DNA from: Spongiibacter marinus
GTDB lineage: Bacteria > Pseudomonadota > Gammaproteobacteria > Pseudomonadales > Spongiibacteraceae
Assembly (NCBI RefSeq): GCF_016906995.1
Contig: NZ_JAFBBD010000004.1
Span: 1 to 64,000 of the forward strand
Direction of reading: 5' to 3'
DNA length: 64,000 bases
The notes under the pieces were generated by a model. That model had not been told where the DNA came from. It saw only the letters and a list, made by a program, of their open reading frames with translations, and ran no database searches. Every line of letters begins with the position of its first letter. The first letter of the stretch is position 1. Shown here piece after piece: positions 8,849-18,760 of this stretch. The position numbers were made by a program, and so were the translations under genes.

Positions 8849-9775
8849 CTAGGCCAGTACCGATACCTGCGCGAGCATCTTTGCAACCAGCTCGGCGCCA
8901 TCGGCATTGCTATCTGCTGCAGGCTGCAAACGGTGCGCCGCCACCGGCTCTAACACAGCCTGCACATCGTCGGGCAGCAGGTAGTCCCGACCCTCGAGCA
9001 AGGCCCACGCCTTGGCACACTGCAGCAGGGCGAGACCAGCGCGCGTCGAGAGACCAAAGGCTATTTCGGCATCCTGACGGCTAAAAGCGATGAGGCGCTG
9101 AATGTAGCTGACGACGCTACTGCGCACCTCCACTTGTTTTACCAATTCCTGCAAACGCTGTATTTGCGCGTCATCGAGGCAACTTGGGAGCGTCGTCAGC
9201 ATCTCTCTAGGGTCACCGCCCTCCAGTAGCTGTCTCTCGGAGCGCTCGTCGGGATAGCCGAGAGAAATACGCATTAAGAAGCGGTCAAGCTGGGACTCGG
9301 GCAGCGGAAAAGTGCCCGACTGAAACCAGGGGTTCTGCGTTGCAATAACGAAAAAGGGTTTCGGCAACGAGCGCGTTTCCCCTTCAGTGGTCACCCTGCC
9401 CTCTGCCATCGCTTCCAACAGCGCACTCTGGGTTTTAGGGCTCGCCCGGTTGATCTCATCAACGAGCAAAAACTGGGTGAATACCGGGCCGGGGTGGAAG
9501 TGAAAGGCGTTACTATTGCGGTCAAATACCGACACGCCAAGAATGTCCGACGGCAGCATGTCACTGGTAAATTGCACTCTGCGGTAAGCCAAACCGGTCA
9601 CCGCCGCAAAGGCCTGAGAGAGCGTCGTTTTACCGACACCAGGCAAATCCTCGACCAGCAAGTGTCCGCCGGCAAGCAAACAACACATTGCCTGCTGTAT
9701 CTGCCGATCCTTACCCAGCAGAACGTTTCCAATCTCTGCGCGCGCGGCGCTCAGCTGTTCCAGATCAGACGGCAT
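8849..9775 (-). CDS. MoxR family AAA+ ATPase
   Basis: A 308-residue cytosolic AAA+ ATPase of the MoxR family, chaperone-like motors that act with von Willebrand-fold partners such as the adjacent DUF58 protein. Walker A is LPGVGKTT (44-51), Walker B is LLVDEINR, and sensor 1 lies in VIATQNP. A C-terminal lid domain follows. The length is normal for the family. Its start overlaps the end of metZ by 11 bases, so it may be transcribed from the metZ or purF promoters as well as its own. It heads the moxR-DUF58-tgpA unit. Confidence 0.93.
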   Translation of the reverse strand: MPSDLEQLSAARAEIGNVLLGKDRQIQQAMCCLLAGGHLLVEDLPGVGKTTLSQAFAAVTGLAYRRVQFTSDMLPSDILGVSVFDRNSNAFHFHPGPVFTQFLLVDEINRASPKTQSALLEAMAEGRVTTEGETRSLPKPFFVIATQNPWFQSGTFPLPESQLDRFLMRISLGYPDERSERQLLEGGDPREMLTTLPSCLDDAQIQRLQELVKQVEVRSSVVSYIQRLIAFSRQDAEIAFGLSTRAGLALLQCAKAWALLEGRDYLLPDDVQAVLEPVAAHRLQPAADSNADGAELVAKMLAQVSVLA

Positions 9776-10976
9776 CTAGCCCTCTCTGCAAATCGGCCTT
9801 GAGATCGGTAAGCTCTTCCAGGCCCACGGCAAGCCGGATCAAATTGTCACTGATGCCGCTCTCGGCGCGCTGCGCGTCACTGAGACGGCCATGAGTGGTG
9901 GTCGCTGGATGAACAATCGTGGTCTTTGCATCACCCAAATTGGCGGTGATTGACACCAAACGGGTAGCATCGATAAAGCGCCAGGCGGCATCGCGCTGCC
10001 CTCTCACGGTGAAAGACAATACACCACCAAAGGCTTTTTGTTGCTGCGCTGCAAGTTTGTGCCCTGGGTGCGAGGGCAAACCGGCATAATAGACCGTTTC
10101 AATCTTATCTTGCTGCGCTAACCATTGCGCCAATGCCAGCGCACTCGCACTGTGCGCCATCATACGCAGACGCAATGTTTCCAGGCCTTTTAAAAATACC
10201 CAGGCATTGAAAGGGCTCATTGTCGGGCCGGCGGTGCGGATAAACCCGAGGATCTCATCCATATGTTCGCGGCGCCCAACCACAGCGCCACCTACGCAAC
10301 GTCCCTGGCCATCGAGATATTTGGTCGCCGAATGCACAACGATATCTGCGCCCAGGGCCAAGGGCTGCTGTAGCGCAGGGGTGCAGAAACAGTTGTCGAC
10401 CACCAGCAAACTGTCGCTCGCTTTTGCAAGCGCTGCCATCGCCGCAATATCGGCGACTTCGGCCAAGGGGTTGGAGGGCGACTCCAGAAACAACAGGCGA
10501 GTCTGTGGGCGAATCGCATCGCGCCACGCGTCCATATCCAGCGGCGAAACAAAGCTGGTTTCAACGCCAAGCTTGGCCATGTACTTGCTCAGCAAGTTGG
10601 TAGTGGTGCCAAACACACTGCGCGAGCAAACGATGTGATCGCCGGCTTTTAACAGTGCGATACAGGTGCTGAGAATCGCTGCCATGCCCGACGAGGTCGC
10701 CACAGCCGCCTCACCACCTTCTAGCGCGGCAATACGCTCTTCAAATGTGCGAACGGTGGGATTGGTATAGCGGGAGTAGACATTGCCTGGCTGCTCACCG
10801 GAAAAGCGCGCAGCGGCTTCCGCCGCAGAGGCAAACACATAGCTGGACGTGGTAAAAATAGGCTCGGCGTGCTCACCTTCAACGGTGCGGCGCTGCCCCG
10901 CCCTGACAGCCAGGGTGTCCAACTCGCACTCAGCGAGCACATCGAGGCGCTGCTGTTGGTAATCCGCTTCTGTCAT
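9765..10976 (-). CDS. metZ: O-succinylhomoserine sulfhydrylase
   Basis: A 403-residue PLP enzyme that joins O-succinylhomoserine with sulfide to give homocysteine, the direct sulfhydrylation route to methionine. The PLP lysine is K219 in the family motif HSATKYLDGQGR, and the phosphate-binding segment SSGMAAI lies at about 95-101. The length and the start MTEADYQQQRLDVL are typical. It directly follows purF, as in Pseudomonas, which supports MetZ over other gamma-family members such as MetB or a gamma-lyase. The last 11 bases overlap moxR. Confidence 0.92.
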   Translation of the reverse strand: MTEADYQQQRLDVLAECELDTLAVRAGQRRTVEGEHAEPIFTTSSYVFASAAEAAARFSGEQPGNVYSRYTNPTVRTFEERIAALEGGEAAVATSSGMAAILSTCIALLKAGDHIVCSRSVFGTTTNLLSKYMAKLGVETSFVSPLDMDAWRDAIRPQTRLLFLESPSNPLAEVADIAAMAALAKASDSLLVVDNCFCTPALQQPLALGADIVVHSATKYLDGQGRCVGGAVVGRREHMDEILGFIRTAGPTMSPFNAWVFLKGLETLRLRMMAHSASALALAQWLAQQDKIETVYYAGLPSHPGHKLAAQQQKAFGGVLSFTVRGQRDAAWRFIDATRLVSITANLGDAKTTIVHPATTTHGRLSDAQRAESGISDNLIRLAVGLEELTDLKADLQRGLDAV

Positions 10977-10988
10977 AGTTGGCGCTCC

Positions 10989-12509
10989 CTACGACACATC
11001 GTTGTGTAAGCCTACCAGGGCACCATCGCCCACCGCCGCGTTACGCGCAGTTTGCTTACTGTCGTTGCGATCGGCAGCCAATTTATCCAGATAGGCCTGG
11101 TCGACATCACCCGTGACGTAATTGCCGTCGAATACTGCGCAGTCAAAGGCGTCGATGTTGGGGTTGCCCTCTGCGGAACACTCCACTAGGTCATCCAGGT
11201 CTTGATACAACAGCCAGTCCGCCCCTATCTCCTTTTCGATCTCCTCAACGCTGCGGTCATTGGCGATCAGCTCCTGCGCCGATGGCATGTCGATACCGTA
11301 AACATTGGGGTAACGAACCGGTGGCGCTGCCGAGGCAAAATACACCTTGCGCGCACCCGCATCTCTGGCCATTTCAATAATTTGCTGGCAGGTGGTACCA
11401 CGCACAATGGAGTCGTCTACCAGCATCACGTTCTTGCCTTTGAATTCCAGGCCAATGGCGTTGAGCTTCTGTTTAACCGACTTCTTGCGCGCGCTCTGGC
11501 CCGGCATGATGAACGTACGACCGATATAGCGGTTCTTCACCAAGCCTTCACGGAATTTAACGCCGAGAACCGAGGCCATGGATTGGGCAGCAATACGGCT
11601 GGAGTCTGGAATGGGTACGACAACATCAATATCGTGATCCGGGCGCTCGCGCAGAACCTTCTCAGCCAGGCGCTCACCCTGACGAAGGCGCGACTTGTAC
11701 ACCGATACGCCATCCATGATCGAGTCAGGTCGGGCAAAGTATACGTGCTCAAAGATACAGGGGCGGCAATGCGTCTCTGTCGCGCATTGGCGAACGGTGA
11801 TCTCACCCGCATGACTTATGTAGACGGCTTCGCCGGGCGCAACATCGGCCACCAGCTGAAAACCCAGGGCATCCAGAGCCACGCTTTCCGACGCGAGCAT
11901 GTACTCCTTGCCCTGTGCGGTTTCACGCACGCCGTAAACCAGGGGGCGAATGCCGTTGGGGTCGCGAAAGCCAACAACGCCGTAGTTTGCGATCATTGCC
12001 ACTACCGCATAGCCACCACGGCAGCGTTTATGTACGCCCGCGACCGCAGCAAAAATATCGTCGTCGCTGGGCACCAGTTTGCCCAATTTTTGCAGCTCGT
12101 GAGCAAAGACATTAAGCAAAACCTCCGAGTCTGACTCCGTATTCAAGTGGCGGAGGTCCGACTGGAATAACTCTTGCGACAGTTGCTCAGAGTTGGTCAG
12201 GTTACCGTTGTGGGCCAGGCTAATGCCGTAGGGTGAATTCACGTAAAACGGCTGTGCCAGCGCCGGGCTTGAACTGCCCGCTGTTGGGTAGCGCACATGG
12301 GCAATCCCCATAGTGCCCACCAGGCGCTGCATATGCCGCGTGTGGAAAACATCTCGCACTAGGCCATTGCCCTTGCGCTGGTTCAAGCGGCCATCCTGGC
12401 AAGTAACGATGCCCGCAGCGTCCTGGCCACGATGCTGGAGTACAGTCAGGGCATCATAGAGATCCTGATTGACGTTGCGTTTGGCGACGATGCCAGCGAT
12501 ACCACACAT
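10989..12509 (-). CDS. purF: amidophosphoribosyltransferase
   Basis: A 506-residue enzyme for the first committed step of purine synthesis, transferring the glutamine amide nitrogen to PRPP. The N-terminal nucleophile cysteine is at position 2 (MCGIAGIV), exposed after methionine removal. The glutaminase domain includes AHNGNLTN. The phosphoribosyltransferase domain carries the PRPP loop [13 protein letters not shown]. The full length matches proteobacterial PurF. It lies between cvpA and metZ in the conserved gammaproteobacterial order. Purine (PurR-type) control is possible, but I did not find a convincing operator. Confidence 0.96.
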   Translation of the reverse strand: MCGIAGIVAKRNVNQDLYDALTVLQHRGQDAAGIVTCQDGRLNQRKGNGLVRDVFHTRHMQRLVGTMGIAHVRYPTAGSSSPALAQPFYVNSPYGISLAHNGNLTNSEQLSQELFQSDLRHLNTESDSEVLLNVFAHELQKLGKLVPSDDDIFAAVAGVHKRCRGGYAVVAMIANYGVVGFRDPNGIRPLVYGVRETAQGKEYMLASESVALDALGFQLVADVAPGEAVYISHAGEITVRQCATETHCRPCIFEHVYFARPDSIMDGVSVYKSRLRQGERLAEKVLRERPDHDIDVVVPIPDSSRIAAQSMASVLGVKFREGLVKNRYIGRTFIMPGQSARKKSVKQKLNAIGLEFKGKNVMLVDDSIVRGTTCQQIIEMARDAGARKVYFASAAPPVRYPNVYGIDMPSAQELIANDRSVEEIEKEIGADWLLYQDLDDLVECSAEGNPNIDAFDCAVFDGNYVTGDVDQAYLDKLAADRNDSKQTARNAAVGDGALVGLHNDVS

Positions 12510-12542
12510 GCAGCCTTACCTCGTTGTTGCATATTGGTTAAA

Positions 12543-13064
12543 TTAGCGGTGAGCATCCCACAATGAGGACACCCAGCCGACGAGATCGTGAAAACTTTGT
12601 TCAGACCAGTCTCTCATCAATAGAAACTCAGGAATCAGTGTCGACTCCTGCCACCATTGGTCGTTTTCAATGCCGGTGAGTAATGACGGCAGTAGCACCA
12701 GGGCCGCAAGCACCACAATCATTCCTCTGGTGGTGCCAAAAATCATGCCCAACAGCCGATCGGTGCCGCTCAAACCACTGCGTTTAACGACTTCGGCAAT
12801 CAGGTGAGTCGCCAGGCTCCCCAGTACAAGCGCCCCCGTGAACAACAGTACGTAAGCGAGAATATCGCGCAGGTACGGCTTATCGACCAGAGGTGCCAAC
12901 ACCTCGACCATTTGCATGTGGAATGCAACGGCAATAAAAAAGGCGACCGCCCATGACACAAGGGATAGCGCCTCGCGGACAAAGCCGCGCAGTAAGCTGA
13001 TCAGTGAAGAAACAATGACGACAGCAAGGATGGCCCAATCAGCCCAATTAAAGCTCGTCAGCAC
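12543..13064 (-). CDS. cvpA: CvpA family membrane protein
   Basis: A 173-residue inner-membrane protein with four hydrophobic helices. The N-terminal family pattern FNWADWAILAVVIVSSLISL is followed by RGFVREALSLVSW and GTDRLLGMIFG. CvpA is needed for colicin V export in E. coli and for bile or envelope stress tolerance in enteric bacteria; its molecular action is unclear. It sits just upstream of purF, as in E. coli and Pseudomonas, and is probably cotranscribed with it. Confidence 0.93.
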   Translation of the reverse strand: MLTSFNWADWAILAVVIVSSLISLLRGFVREALSLVSWAVAFFIAVAFHMQMVEVLAPLVDKPYLRDILAYVLLFTGALVLGSLATHLIAEVVKRSGLSGTDRLLGMIFGTTRGMIVVLAALVLLPSLLTGIENDQWWQESTLIPEFLLMRDWSEQSFHDLVGWVSSLWDAHR

Positions 13065-13130
13065 CGCGTGCGACTCCAGCGACCCGTGAAGGGGCGAATT
13101 CTACCAAGCTGTGCAGCCCAGCCCAAGCGT

Positions 13131-13793
13131 TTATCCTTCAAAGCGGCTGAGTATCGACTTCAGCGAGAAGCGGCGGTTGATTTCCGCTTGCAAGGCCTCG
13201 GCGCGCTCACGACTCAGAGCCGGCCCGACAAGCACTCGATAAAGCGTTCTATCGCCGCGCTTCAAGGGCTCGCTGTAAGCTTTATAGCCGCCCTTGCGCA
13301 GGCGCTGCACAAGATTGTCAGCGTTACTTTGCTGGCCAAAACTGCCACATTGAATCACCCAGGCAACAGGCAAGCCGCGTGCTTCCTTACTGGGTTCAGC
13401 GGGCGGTGTTTTGCTAACGGTTGGCGCGGCTGGTTTGGCAGCCGATGCAGTTGGTGCTGGTCGGCTATCGGTCGCTACTTTCTTTTTAGTTACTTCGTTT
13501 TGCGATACCGGCGGTCGCTCTGGCAGCGCCGCTGCCGCTTTTACACCATCGCCACTGTAGCGACCATCGCTGGGCTCGAGCACTTGCTGCGGCTCAACGA
13601 TCGGCGCCAACGCCGAGGGGATATCTTTGGGCTTCTGGGGCTCTTGGACTTCGGGGGCCTCAATGCGCGGCGCCGGCGGGATTTGTGTACTGCGATCCAA
13701 TTTGTACTCGGCGGGCCCCGTAAAGAGTAGCGACCAAAGTATCACGCCACCACAAAGCAAAACCAAAGTTCCAACTAATCGCTGTCTCATCAT
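13131..13793 (-). CDS. SPOR domain membrane protein (DedD-like)
   Basis: A 220-residue protein with one N-terminal membrane helix (about 7-27), a long Pro/Ala/Lys-rich periplasmic linker and a C-terminal SPOR domain (about 145-218, from AWVIQCGSF to the end). SPOR domains bind glycan strands stripped of stem peptides at the division septum. The layout and the position between folC and cvpA match E. coli DedD, a non-essential septal protein that promotes constriction. The start codon overlaps the folC stop by one base (TAATG), which suggests translational coupling. Confidence 0.9.
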   Translation of the reverse strand: MMRQRLVGTLVLLCGGVILWSLLFTGPAEYKLDRSTQIPPAPRIEAPEVQEPQKPKDIPSALAPIVEPQQVLEPSDGRYSGDGVKAAAALPERPPVSQNEVTKKKVATDSRPAPTASAAKPAAPTVSKTPPAEPSKEARGLPVAWVIQCGSFGQQSNADNLVQRLRKGGYKAYSEPLKRGDRTLYRVLVGPALSRERAEALQAEINRRFSLKSILSRFEG

Positions 13794-15085
13794 TAGTGCA
13801 AAGTCTCAACAAAAGCGGTAGCAGGCATCGCTTGCATAACCGCCGAAACGGTAAAGAACGAGCCGAATACGACCAAACAGTCCCTGTCACACAGCGTCGC
13901 CCGAATAGCAGGTAAGGCGCTGGCAACATCACCAACAGTGTGTACTGCAGCGCTATCAACACCTTCATTTAACAAGTGACGCGCCAACACAGCTGGCGCC
14001 ATCGCCCGCGCTATGCCAGGTAATTCCGGCAAGTACCACTGATCAATATAGGGGCTTAGCTCCCTCAAGCTCCCCGCTATTTTTTTATCTTCCATCACCG
14101 CCAGCACGGCTGTGCACTTGCCACCGTTGGGCATGTCGGCCAACTGCTTGGCCAAGCGCGACAGGGCCGCTGGGTTGTGGGCAACATCGAGCAGCAAACC
14201 ATGCTCACGCAAGGGCAGCACTTCCCCGCGGGCAGCGATGTGAACCTGCGCTAAGCCCTCTCGAATCGCCGTTTCACTGACCGGTAGTTCAAACAGACAA
14301 ACAGCTTGCAGGACTGCTGCCGCGTTGTCCAACATCACCGGCGGTAGCGGTAGCGATCGCAGCAAGCGCTCAGAGCCATCTCGTCGCTGCCCCCGCCAAT
14401 GCCAGCAATCTGCGGCCTCTTCGAAGAAAAACTCACTGCCCCGAGCGTAGAGCGGCGCATTAAGTTGCTGCGCAATATCGACGACCGCCGCACTGCTGCG
14501 CGGATCACCGAAGATCAGCGGTGTGTTCTCCCTGGCAATGCCGGCTTTCTCGCGAGCGATGGTTTCTCTGTCATTACCCAGCCATGCTTCGTGGTCGAGA
14601 TCCACGGAACTGATCAAAGCGAGATCGGCATCGACAATGTTGACGGCGTCCAAGCGCCCTCCTAAGCCGACTTCAAGAATCAGGACATCCAGCTGAGCGT
14701 CGGAGAAAAGCTGCAGCGCAGCCAGGGTGCCAAATTCGAAAAAGCTCAGCGACAATGAGCCGCTAGCCCGGTCGACCTTGTCGAAAGCTCGCACAAGAGC
14801 GGCATCTGCCACCTCTTCACCATCAATACGAACCCGCTCGTTATAGCGCAGTAAATGCGGTGAGGTATAGGCCCCCACCCGGTAACCCTCTGCCTCCAAT
14901 ATTGCCGACAACAATGCCACACAGGAGCCTTTGCCGTTGGTACCGGCAACGGTGATCACGGGCATGGTGAGCGCAAGATTCATTTGCTGAAAGACCGCTG
15001 AAACGCGGTCTAGGCCGAGGTCAATCTGGCGAGGGTGCTGCGCCTCCATCCATTGCAACCAATCTTGCAATTGCACAAACCGCAT
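13793..15085 (-). CDS. folC: bifunctional folylpolyglutamate/dihydrofolate synthase
   Basis: A 430-residue ATP-dependent ligase of the Mur ligase superfamily that makes dihydrofolate from dihydropteroate and adds glutamates to folates. The P-loop GTNGKGS is at 48-54, followed by the folate-binding stretch TSPHLLRYNERVRI. The Mur ligase central and C-terminal domains are complete (DVAHNPAAL present). It follows accD by 15 bases and is coupled to the SPOR gene, the order seen in E. coli and Pseudomonas. Confidence 0.95.
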   Translation of the reverse strand: MRFVQLQDWLQWMEAQHPRQIDLGLDRVSAVFQQMNLALTMPVITVAGTNGKGSCVALLSAILEAEGYRVGAYTSPHLLRYNERVRIDGEEVADAALVRAFDKVDRASGSLSLSFFEFGTLAALQLFSDAQLDVLILEVGLGGRLDAVNIVDADLALISSVDLDHEAWLGNDRETIAREKAGIARENTPLIFGDPRSSAAVVDIAQQLNAPLYARGSEFFFEEAADCWHWRGQRRDGSERLLRSLPLPPVMLDNAAAVLQAVCLFELPVSETAIREGLAQVHIAARGEVLPLREHGLLLDVAHNPAALSRLAKQLADMPNGGKCTAVLAVMEDKKIAGSLRELSPYIDQWYLPELPGIARAMAPAVLARHLLNEGVDSAAVHTVGDVASALPAIRATLCDRDCLVVFGSFFTVSAVMQAMPATAFVETLH

Positions 15086-15100
15086 GGGGCGCTTACCTGT

Positions 15101-15973
15101 TTAGTTTTGGTAGAAGGTGAGGTTACCCAGCACTCTGGCAAGGGTGTCGCGCATATCTGCACGACGAACAATCATATCGATGGCGCCATGTTCCAGCAAA
15201 AACTCGCTGCGCTGGAAGCCCGGCGGGAGTTTTTGACGAATGGTCTGCTCGATGATGTTCGGCCCAGCAAACCCGGCGCGAGCGCCCGGCTCTGCCACAT
15301 TGATGTCGCCAAGCAGTGCCAAACTGGCAGAAACACCGCCATAAATTGGATCGGTCATTACCGAGATATAGGGCACGCCATTTTGCTTGAGGCGCTCAAG
15401 TACGGCACTGGTCTTCGCCATTTGCATCAAAGAAATCAGTGCTTCCTGCATGCGCGCTCCGCCAGATGCGGAAAAGCACACCAATGGACGACGCTCTTGC
15501 AGGGCGATGTTCGCAGCCTGAGTGAACTTCTCCCCCACTGCCGAGCCCATCGAACCACCGTGGAAATTAAACTCGAAGGCCACCGTCACAACAGGTACGT
15601 CCTTCACTGTGCCTTTATAGGCAATAAGAGCGTCTTTTTCGCCCGTGCTTTTCTGTGCCGCGGCGAGGCGGTCTTTGTACTTTTTCTTGTCTTTGAACTT
15701 CAGGCGGTCAACGGGCTCGATGCCGCTGAGAATTTCTTCGCGACCCTGCTCGTCCAAAAACAGCGCGATCCGGCGTCGGGCGCCAATGCGCATATGGTGG
15801 TCGCACTTCGGGCATACATCCTGATTTTCTTCAAGCTCAGGCCGGTATAACACCGCCTCACACTTTACACACTTCTTCCACAACCCTTCTGGAACAACAC
15901 CGCCCGACTTCCGCTTTTCCGAAGGATCTGAACGGCGCACCCCTGAGGGCAGAATTTTATCAACCCAGCTCAT
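15101..15973 (-). CDS. accD: acetyl-CoA carboxylase carboxyltransferase beta subunit
   Basis: A 290-residue subunit that, with AccA, moves carboxyl from carboxybiotin to acetyl-CoA to form malonyl-CoA for fatty acid synthesis. The N-terminal four-cysteine zinc ribbon is complete (C35, C38, C54, C57). The crotonase-fold core shows the oxyanion-forming segments [12 protein letters not shown] and [11 protein letters not shown]. The length is normal. Its place before folC is conserved; the trp genes lie upstream of it here. Confidence 0.96.
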   Translation of the reverse strand: MSWVDKILPSGVRRSDPSEKRKSGGVVPEGLWKKCVKCEAVLYRPELEENQDVCPKCDHHMRIGARRRIALFLDEQGREEILSGIEPVDRLKFKDKKKYKDRLAAAQKSTGEKDALIAYKGTVKDVPVVTVAFEFNFHGGSMGSAVGEKFTQAANIALQERRPLVCFSASGGARMQEALISLMQMAKTSAVLERLKQNGVPYISVMTDPIYGGVSASLALLGDINVAEPGARAGFAGPNIIEQTIRQKLPPGFQRSEFLLEHGAIDMIVRRADMRDTLARVLGNLTFYQN

Positions 15974-16023
15974 TGTTATTTCCTGTCTGTTATCGTGCTT
16001 TTAGTTTTTACTGTGGCACCGCT

Positions 16024-16845
16024 TCAAACGTCGGCTACCGCATCTATGGCTTTGCGAATATCGGCGATCAGTGACACCGCCTCCGCTATTTGTTTGTCAG
16101 TATCTGCAGCGTTATCCCATTTGGCAAGACGGTCCACCAGCGCACTACCAACCACAACGCCCTCACACAAGGGCGCAATCGCCGACGCAGACTCACCGTC
16201 TTTAATACCGAAACCAACGGTTACCGGCAGATCGCTATGCTGGCGAATAAGCTGCATTTGCTCACGCACGCTGTCTATGTCTAAGTGACCCGCACCAGTG
16301 ACGCCCTTTAAGGACACGCAGTACAGGTAGCCACTCGCCAAAGCGGCCACTTTCGCAACGCGCTGATCGCTACTCGTTGGCGCCAGCAAAAAGATGTTAT
16401 CCATACCAGCGTCACGCAACAACTGACTGGTTTCTCCGGCTTCCTCCGGCGGCATGTCAACGGTGAGCAGCCCGTCAACGCCTGCCTGCTTGGCGCGCTC
16501 GGCAAACTGTGAGTAACCCATGTGCTCAACCGGATTGGTGTAGCCCATCAACACCACGGGGGTGTCCGCGTTGGTTTGGCGAAACGCCGCCACCATGTCC
16601 AATACTTGGGAGAGCGACACATGGTGTTCCAACGCGCGCTCGTGAGCCAGCTGAATGGTAGGCCCCTCAGCCATGGGGTCTGAAAATGGTACCCCCAGCT
16701 CAATAATGTCTGCACCGCTGTCGACCAGCGCATGCATCAGCGAGACCGAATGTTGCGGCGCAGGATCACCCGCAACAATATACGGTACCAGGGCTTTAGC
16801 ACCGCGCTCGGCAAGTTGTTCAAATACTTTCGCTAGACGACTCAA
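16024..16845 (-). CDS. trpA: tryptophan synthase alpha subunit
   Basis: A 273-residue TIM-barrel subunit that splits indole-3-glycerol phosphate to indole, which tunnels to TrpB. The catalytic acid E49 (ADIIEL) is present. The second catalytic position, Asp60 in the Salmonella enzyme, reads Glu in PFSDPMAEGPTIQ. This is a conservative change, and from memory some other proteobacterial TrpA proteins have it too. The phosphate-binding GFGIKDG is intact. It follows trpB by 12 bases. The trpFBA set is complete here, but trpE, trpG, trpD and trpC are not in the window. Confidence 0.95.
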   Translation of the reverse strand: MSRLAKVFEQLAERGAKALVPYIVAGDPAPQHSVSLMHALVDSGADIIELGVPFSDPMAEGPTIQLAHERALEHHVSLSQVLDMVAAFRQTNADTPVVLMGYTNPVEHMGYSQFAERAKQAGVDGLLTVDMPPEEAGETSQLLRDAGMDNIFLLAPTSSDQRVAKVAALASGYLYCVSLKGVTGAGHLDIDSVREQMQLIRQHSDLPVTVGFGIKDGESASAIAPLCEGVVVGSALVDRLAKWDNAADTDKQIAEAVSLIADIRKAIDAVADV

Positions 16846-16857
16846 TGTCCTTCCCCG

Positions 16858-18081
16858 TCAATCAATTCCAATGCCGTCAATGCCGGCTACCGTATGAATA
16901 TCCTTATCTCCGCGCCCGGATAAGTTCACCACAATGCTTTGATCTGGGCGCATTGTTGCGGCCAGCTTCTCCGCGTAAGCGATGGCGTGGCTGGACTCCA
17001 GTGCCGGCATAATACCTTCAACTAAGGTGAGCTTACGGAAGGCATCGAGCGCTTCATCGTCGTTAATTGCCACATAATTAACGCGGCCAATGTCTTTCAA
17101 CCATGAGTGCTCAGGGCCAACACCGGGGTAATCCAAGCCGGCAGATACTGAGTGCGTATGAATAATCTGTCCGGCCTCATCCTGCATCAAGTAGGTGCGG
17201 TTGCCGTGTAATACCCCCGGAGTGCCATCGCTGAGCGGCGCCGCGTGCTCACCGGTGGCAACGCCGTGCCCACCCGCTTCTACGCCGTACATCGCCACGG
17301 TTTTATCATCGAGGAAGGGGTGGAACAAGCCAATGGCATTCGACCCACCGCCGACACAGGCCACCAGGGCGTCGGGCAGTTTGCCGGTCTGCTCGAGGTG
17401 TTGCTCACGCGCTTCGCGACCAATGACCGATTGAAAGTCGCGCACCAGCATCGGATAAGGGTGCGGGCCGGCCGCCGTACCGATAATGTAAAACGTATCA
17501 TCTACATTAGTAACCCAGTCGCGCATCGCTTCGTTCATCGCGTCTTTAAGCGTGCGTGAACCCGATTTAACCGAGATCACTTCGGCACCAAGTAACTTCA
17601 TGCGATACACGTTCAGCGCCTGACGACGAATATCCTCTTCGCCCATAAATACCTGGCATTCCATGCCCAGACGGGCCGCAACGGTAGCCGAGGCGACACC
17701 GTGCTGGCCGGCGCCAGTTTCCGCAATCACGCGCTTTTTGCCCATGTACTTGGCAAGCAGGGCCTGACCGATGGTGTTGTTAACTTTGTGAGCCCCGGTG
17801 TGGTTTAGGTCCTCACGTTTCAGGTAGATCTGCGCCCCGCCGACTTCACGAGACCAGCGCTCAGCGTGATACAGCGGTGATGGTCGACCTACATAATAGG
17901 CAAGATCGCGATCGAACTCCGCCCGAAACTCAGGGTCCTGGCTCAAGCGCTGGTAATTCTCAGCAAGTTCATCCAAGGCAAAAATCAGCGTCTCCGACAC
18001 AAAACGGCCACCATAAGGGCCGAAATGCCCCTCCGCATTGGGGAACTGGCTAAAATCAACGTGCTCTTGCTGCTTACTCAC
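16858..18081 (-). CDS. trpB: tryptophan synthase beta subunit
   Basis: A 407-residue PLP subunit that condenses indole with serine to give tryptophan. The PLP lysine is in [13 protein letters not shown], the phosphate-binding glycine loop is [11 protein letters not shown], and the C-terminal serine that contacts the cofactor ring is near [10 protein letters not shown]. It is full length and of the standard TrpB1 type, as expected for a partner of the adjacent trpA. It begins immediately after the trpF stop, so the three genes are translationally close. Confidence 0.96.
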   Translation of the reverse strand: MSKQQEHVDFSQFPNAEGHFGPYGGRFVSETLIFALDELAENYQRLSQDPEFRAEFDRDLAYYVGRPSPLYHAERWSREVGGAQIYLKREDLNHTGAHKVNNTIGQALLAKYMGKKRVIAETGAGQHGVASATVAARLGMECQVFMGEEDIRRQALNVYRMKLLGAEVISVKSGSRTLKDAMNEAMRDWVTNVDDTFYIIGTAAGPHPYPMLVRDFQSVIGREAREQHLEQTGKLPDALVACVGGGSNAIGLFHPFLDDKTVAMYGVEAGGHGVATGEHAAPLSDGTPGVLHGNRTYLMQDEAGQIIHTHSVSAGLDYPGVGPEHSWLKDIGRVNYVAINDDEALDAFRKLTLVEGIMPALESSHAIAYAEKLAATMRPDQSIVVNLSGRGDKDIHTVAGIDGIGID

Positions 18082-18717
18082 TCAATACTCCCGTCGGTCT
18101 GCTTCTGCGACCGCTTGAAAAAACTGCCGAATACGCTCGGCGCACTTAACACCGGGCGCACTTTCCACTCCGCCACTGACATCCACCGCCCAAGGACGAC
18201 AACTTGCAATCGCCGCGCCGACGTTTTCACTGTTCAAGCCACCGGCTAACAGCAGCGGAAACGCCCTTTGCGTTGGAATCTTTTGCCAGTCGAAGACCTC
18301 GCCTGTGCCGCCTGGAACGCCCGGCTTATAGCTGTCGAGCAGAATGGCTCGGGCGCCGCTGTAACTTGCGGCAACACCACTCACGTCCATCCCTTCTCGC
18401 ATTCGCAGTGCGCGCATATAAGGGTGTCCCAGCGATTCACAGAATGCCGGCGACTCATTGCCATGGAACTGCACAAGGTCGAGTGGACACACTGCCAAGG
18501 TGTCTCGCAACACCTCAATCGGTGCGTCGACAAACAAGCCAACGCTGGTAACAAAGGCGGGCAATTGCGCAATGATGTCAGCAGCCTGTTCAGGGCTCAC
18601 TGACCGTGGACTCTTTTCATAAAAAACAAAGCCCAGCGCGTCTGCACCGGCGTTAACAGCGGCTTGCGCGTCTTCAAGCCGGCGAATGCCACAAATTTTT
18701 ACGCGGGTTCGAAACAC
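18082..18717 (-). CDS. trpF: phosphoribosylanthranilate isomerase
   Basis: A 211-residue TIM-barrel enzyme that performs the Amadori rearrangement of phosphoribosylanthranilate in tryptophan synthesis. The catalytic cysteine is in VKICGIRR near the N terminus, and the catalytic aspartate is in AILLDSYKPG. The phosphate sites LAGGLNSENV and DVSGGVES are present. It is a monofunctional TrpF, not a TrpC-TrpF fusion. In Pseudomonas trpF also lies beside truA and accD, but without trpBA inserted. Confidence 0.95.
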   Translation of the reverse strand: MFRTRVKICGIRRLEDAQAAVNAGADALGFVFYEKSPRSVSPEQAADIIAQLPAFVTSVGLFVDAPIEVLRDTLAVCPLDLVQFHGNESPAFCESLGHPYMRALRMREGMDVSGVAASYSGARAILLDSYKPGVPGGTGEVFDWQKIPTQRAFPLLLAGGLNSENVGAAIASCRPWAVDVSGGVESAPGVKCAERIRQFFQAVAEADRREY

Positions 18718-18760
18718 TCAGATTCAGCCAAGCTATTAAAGGCTGGAAATACTAGCAAAT

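Noticed and set aside
11202-12134. Plus-strand open frame of 310 codons
   Set aside because: It is antisense to purF and has no family features; a shadow frame.
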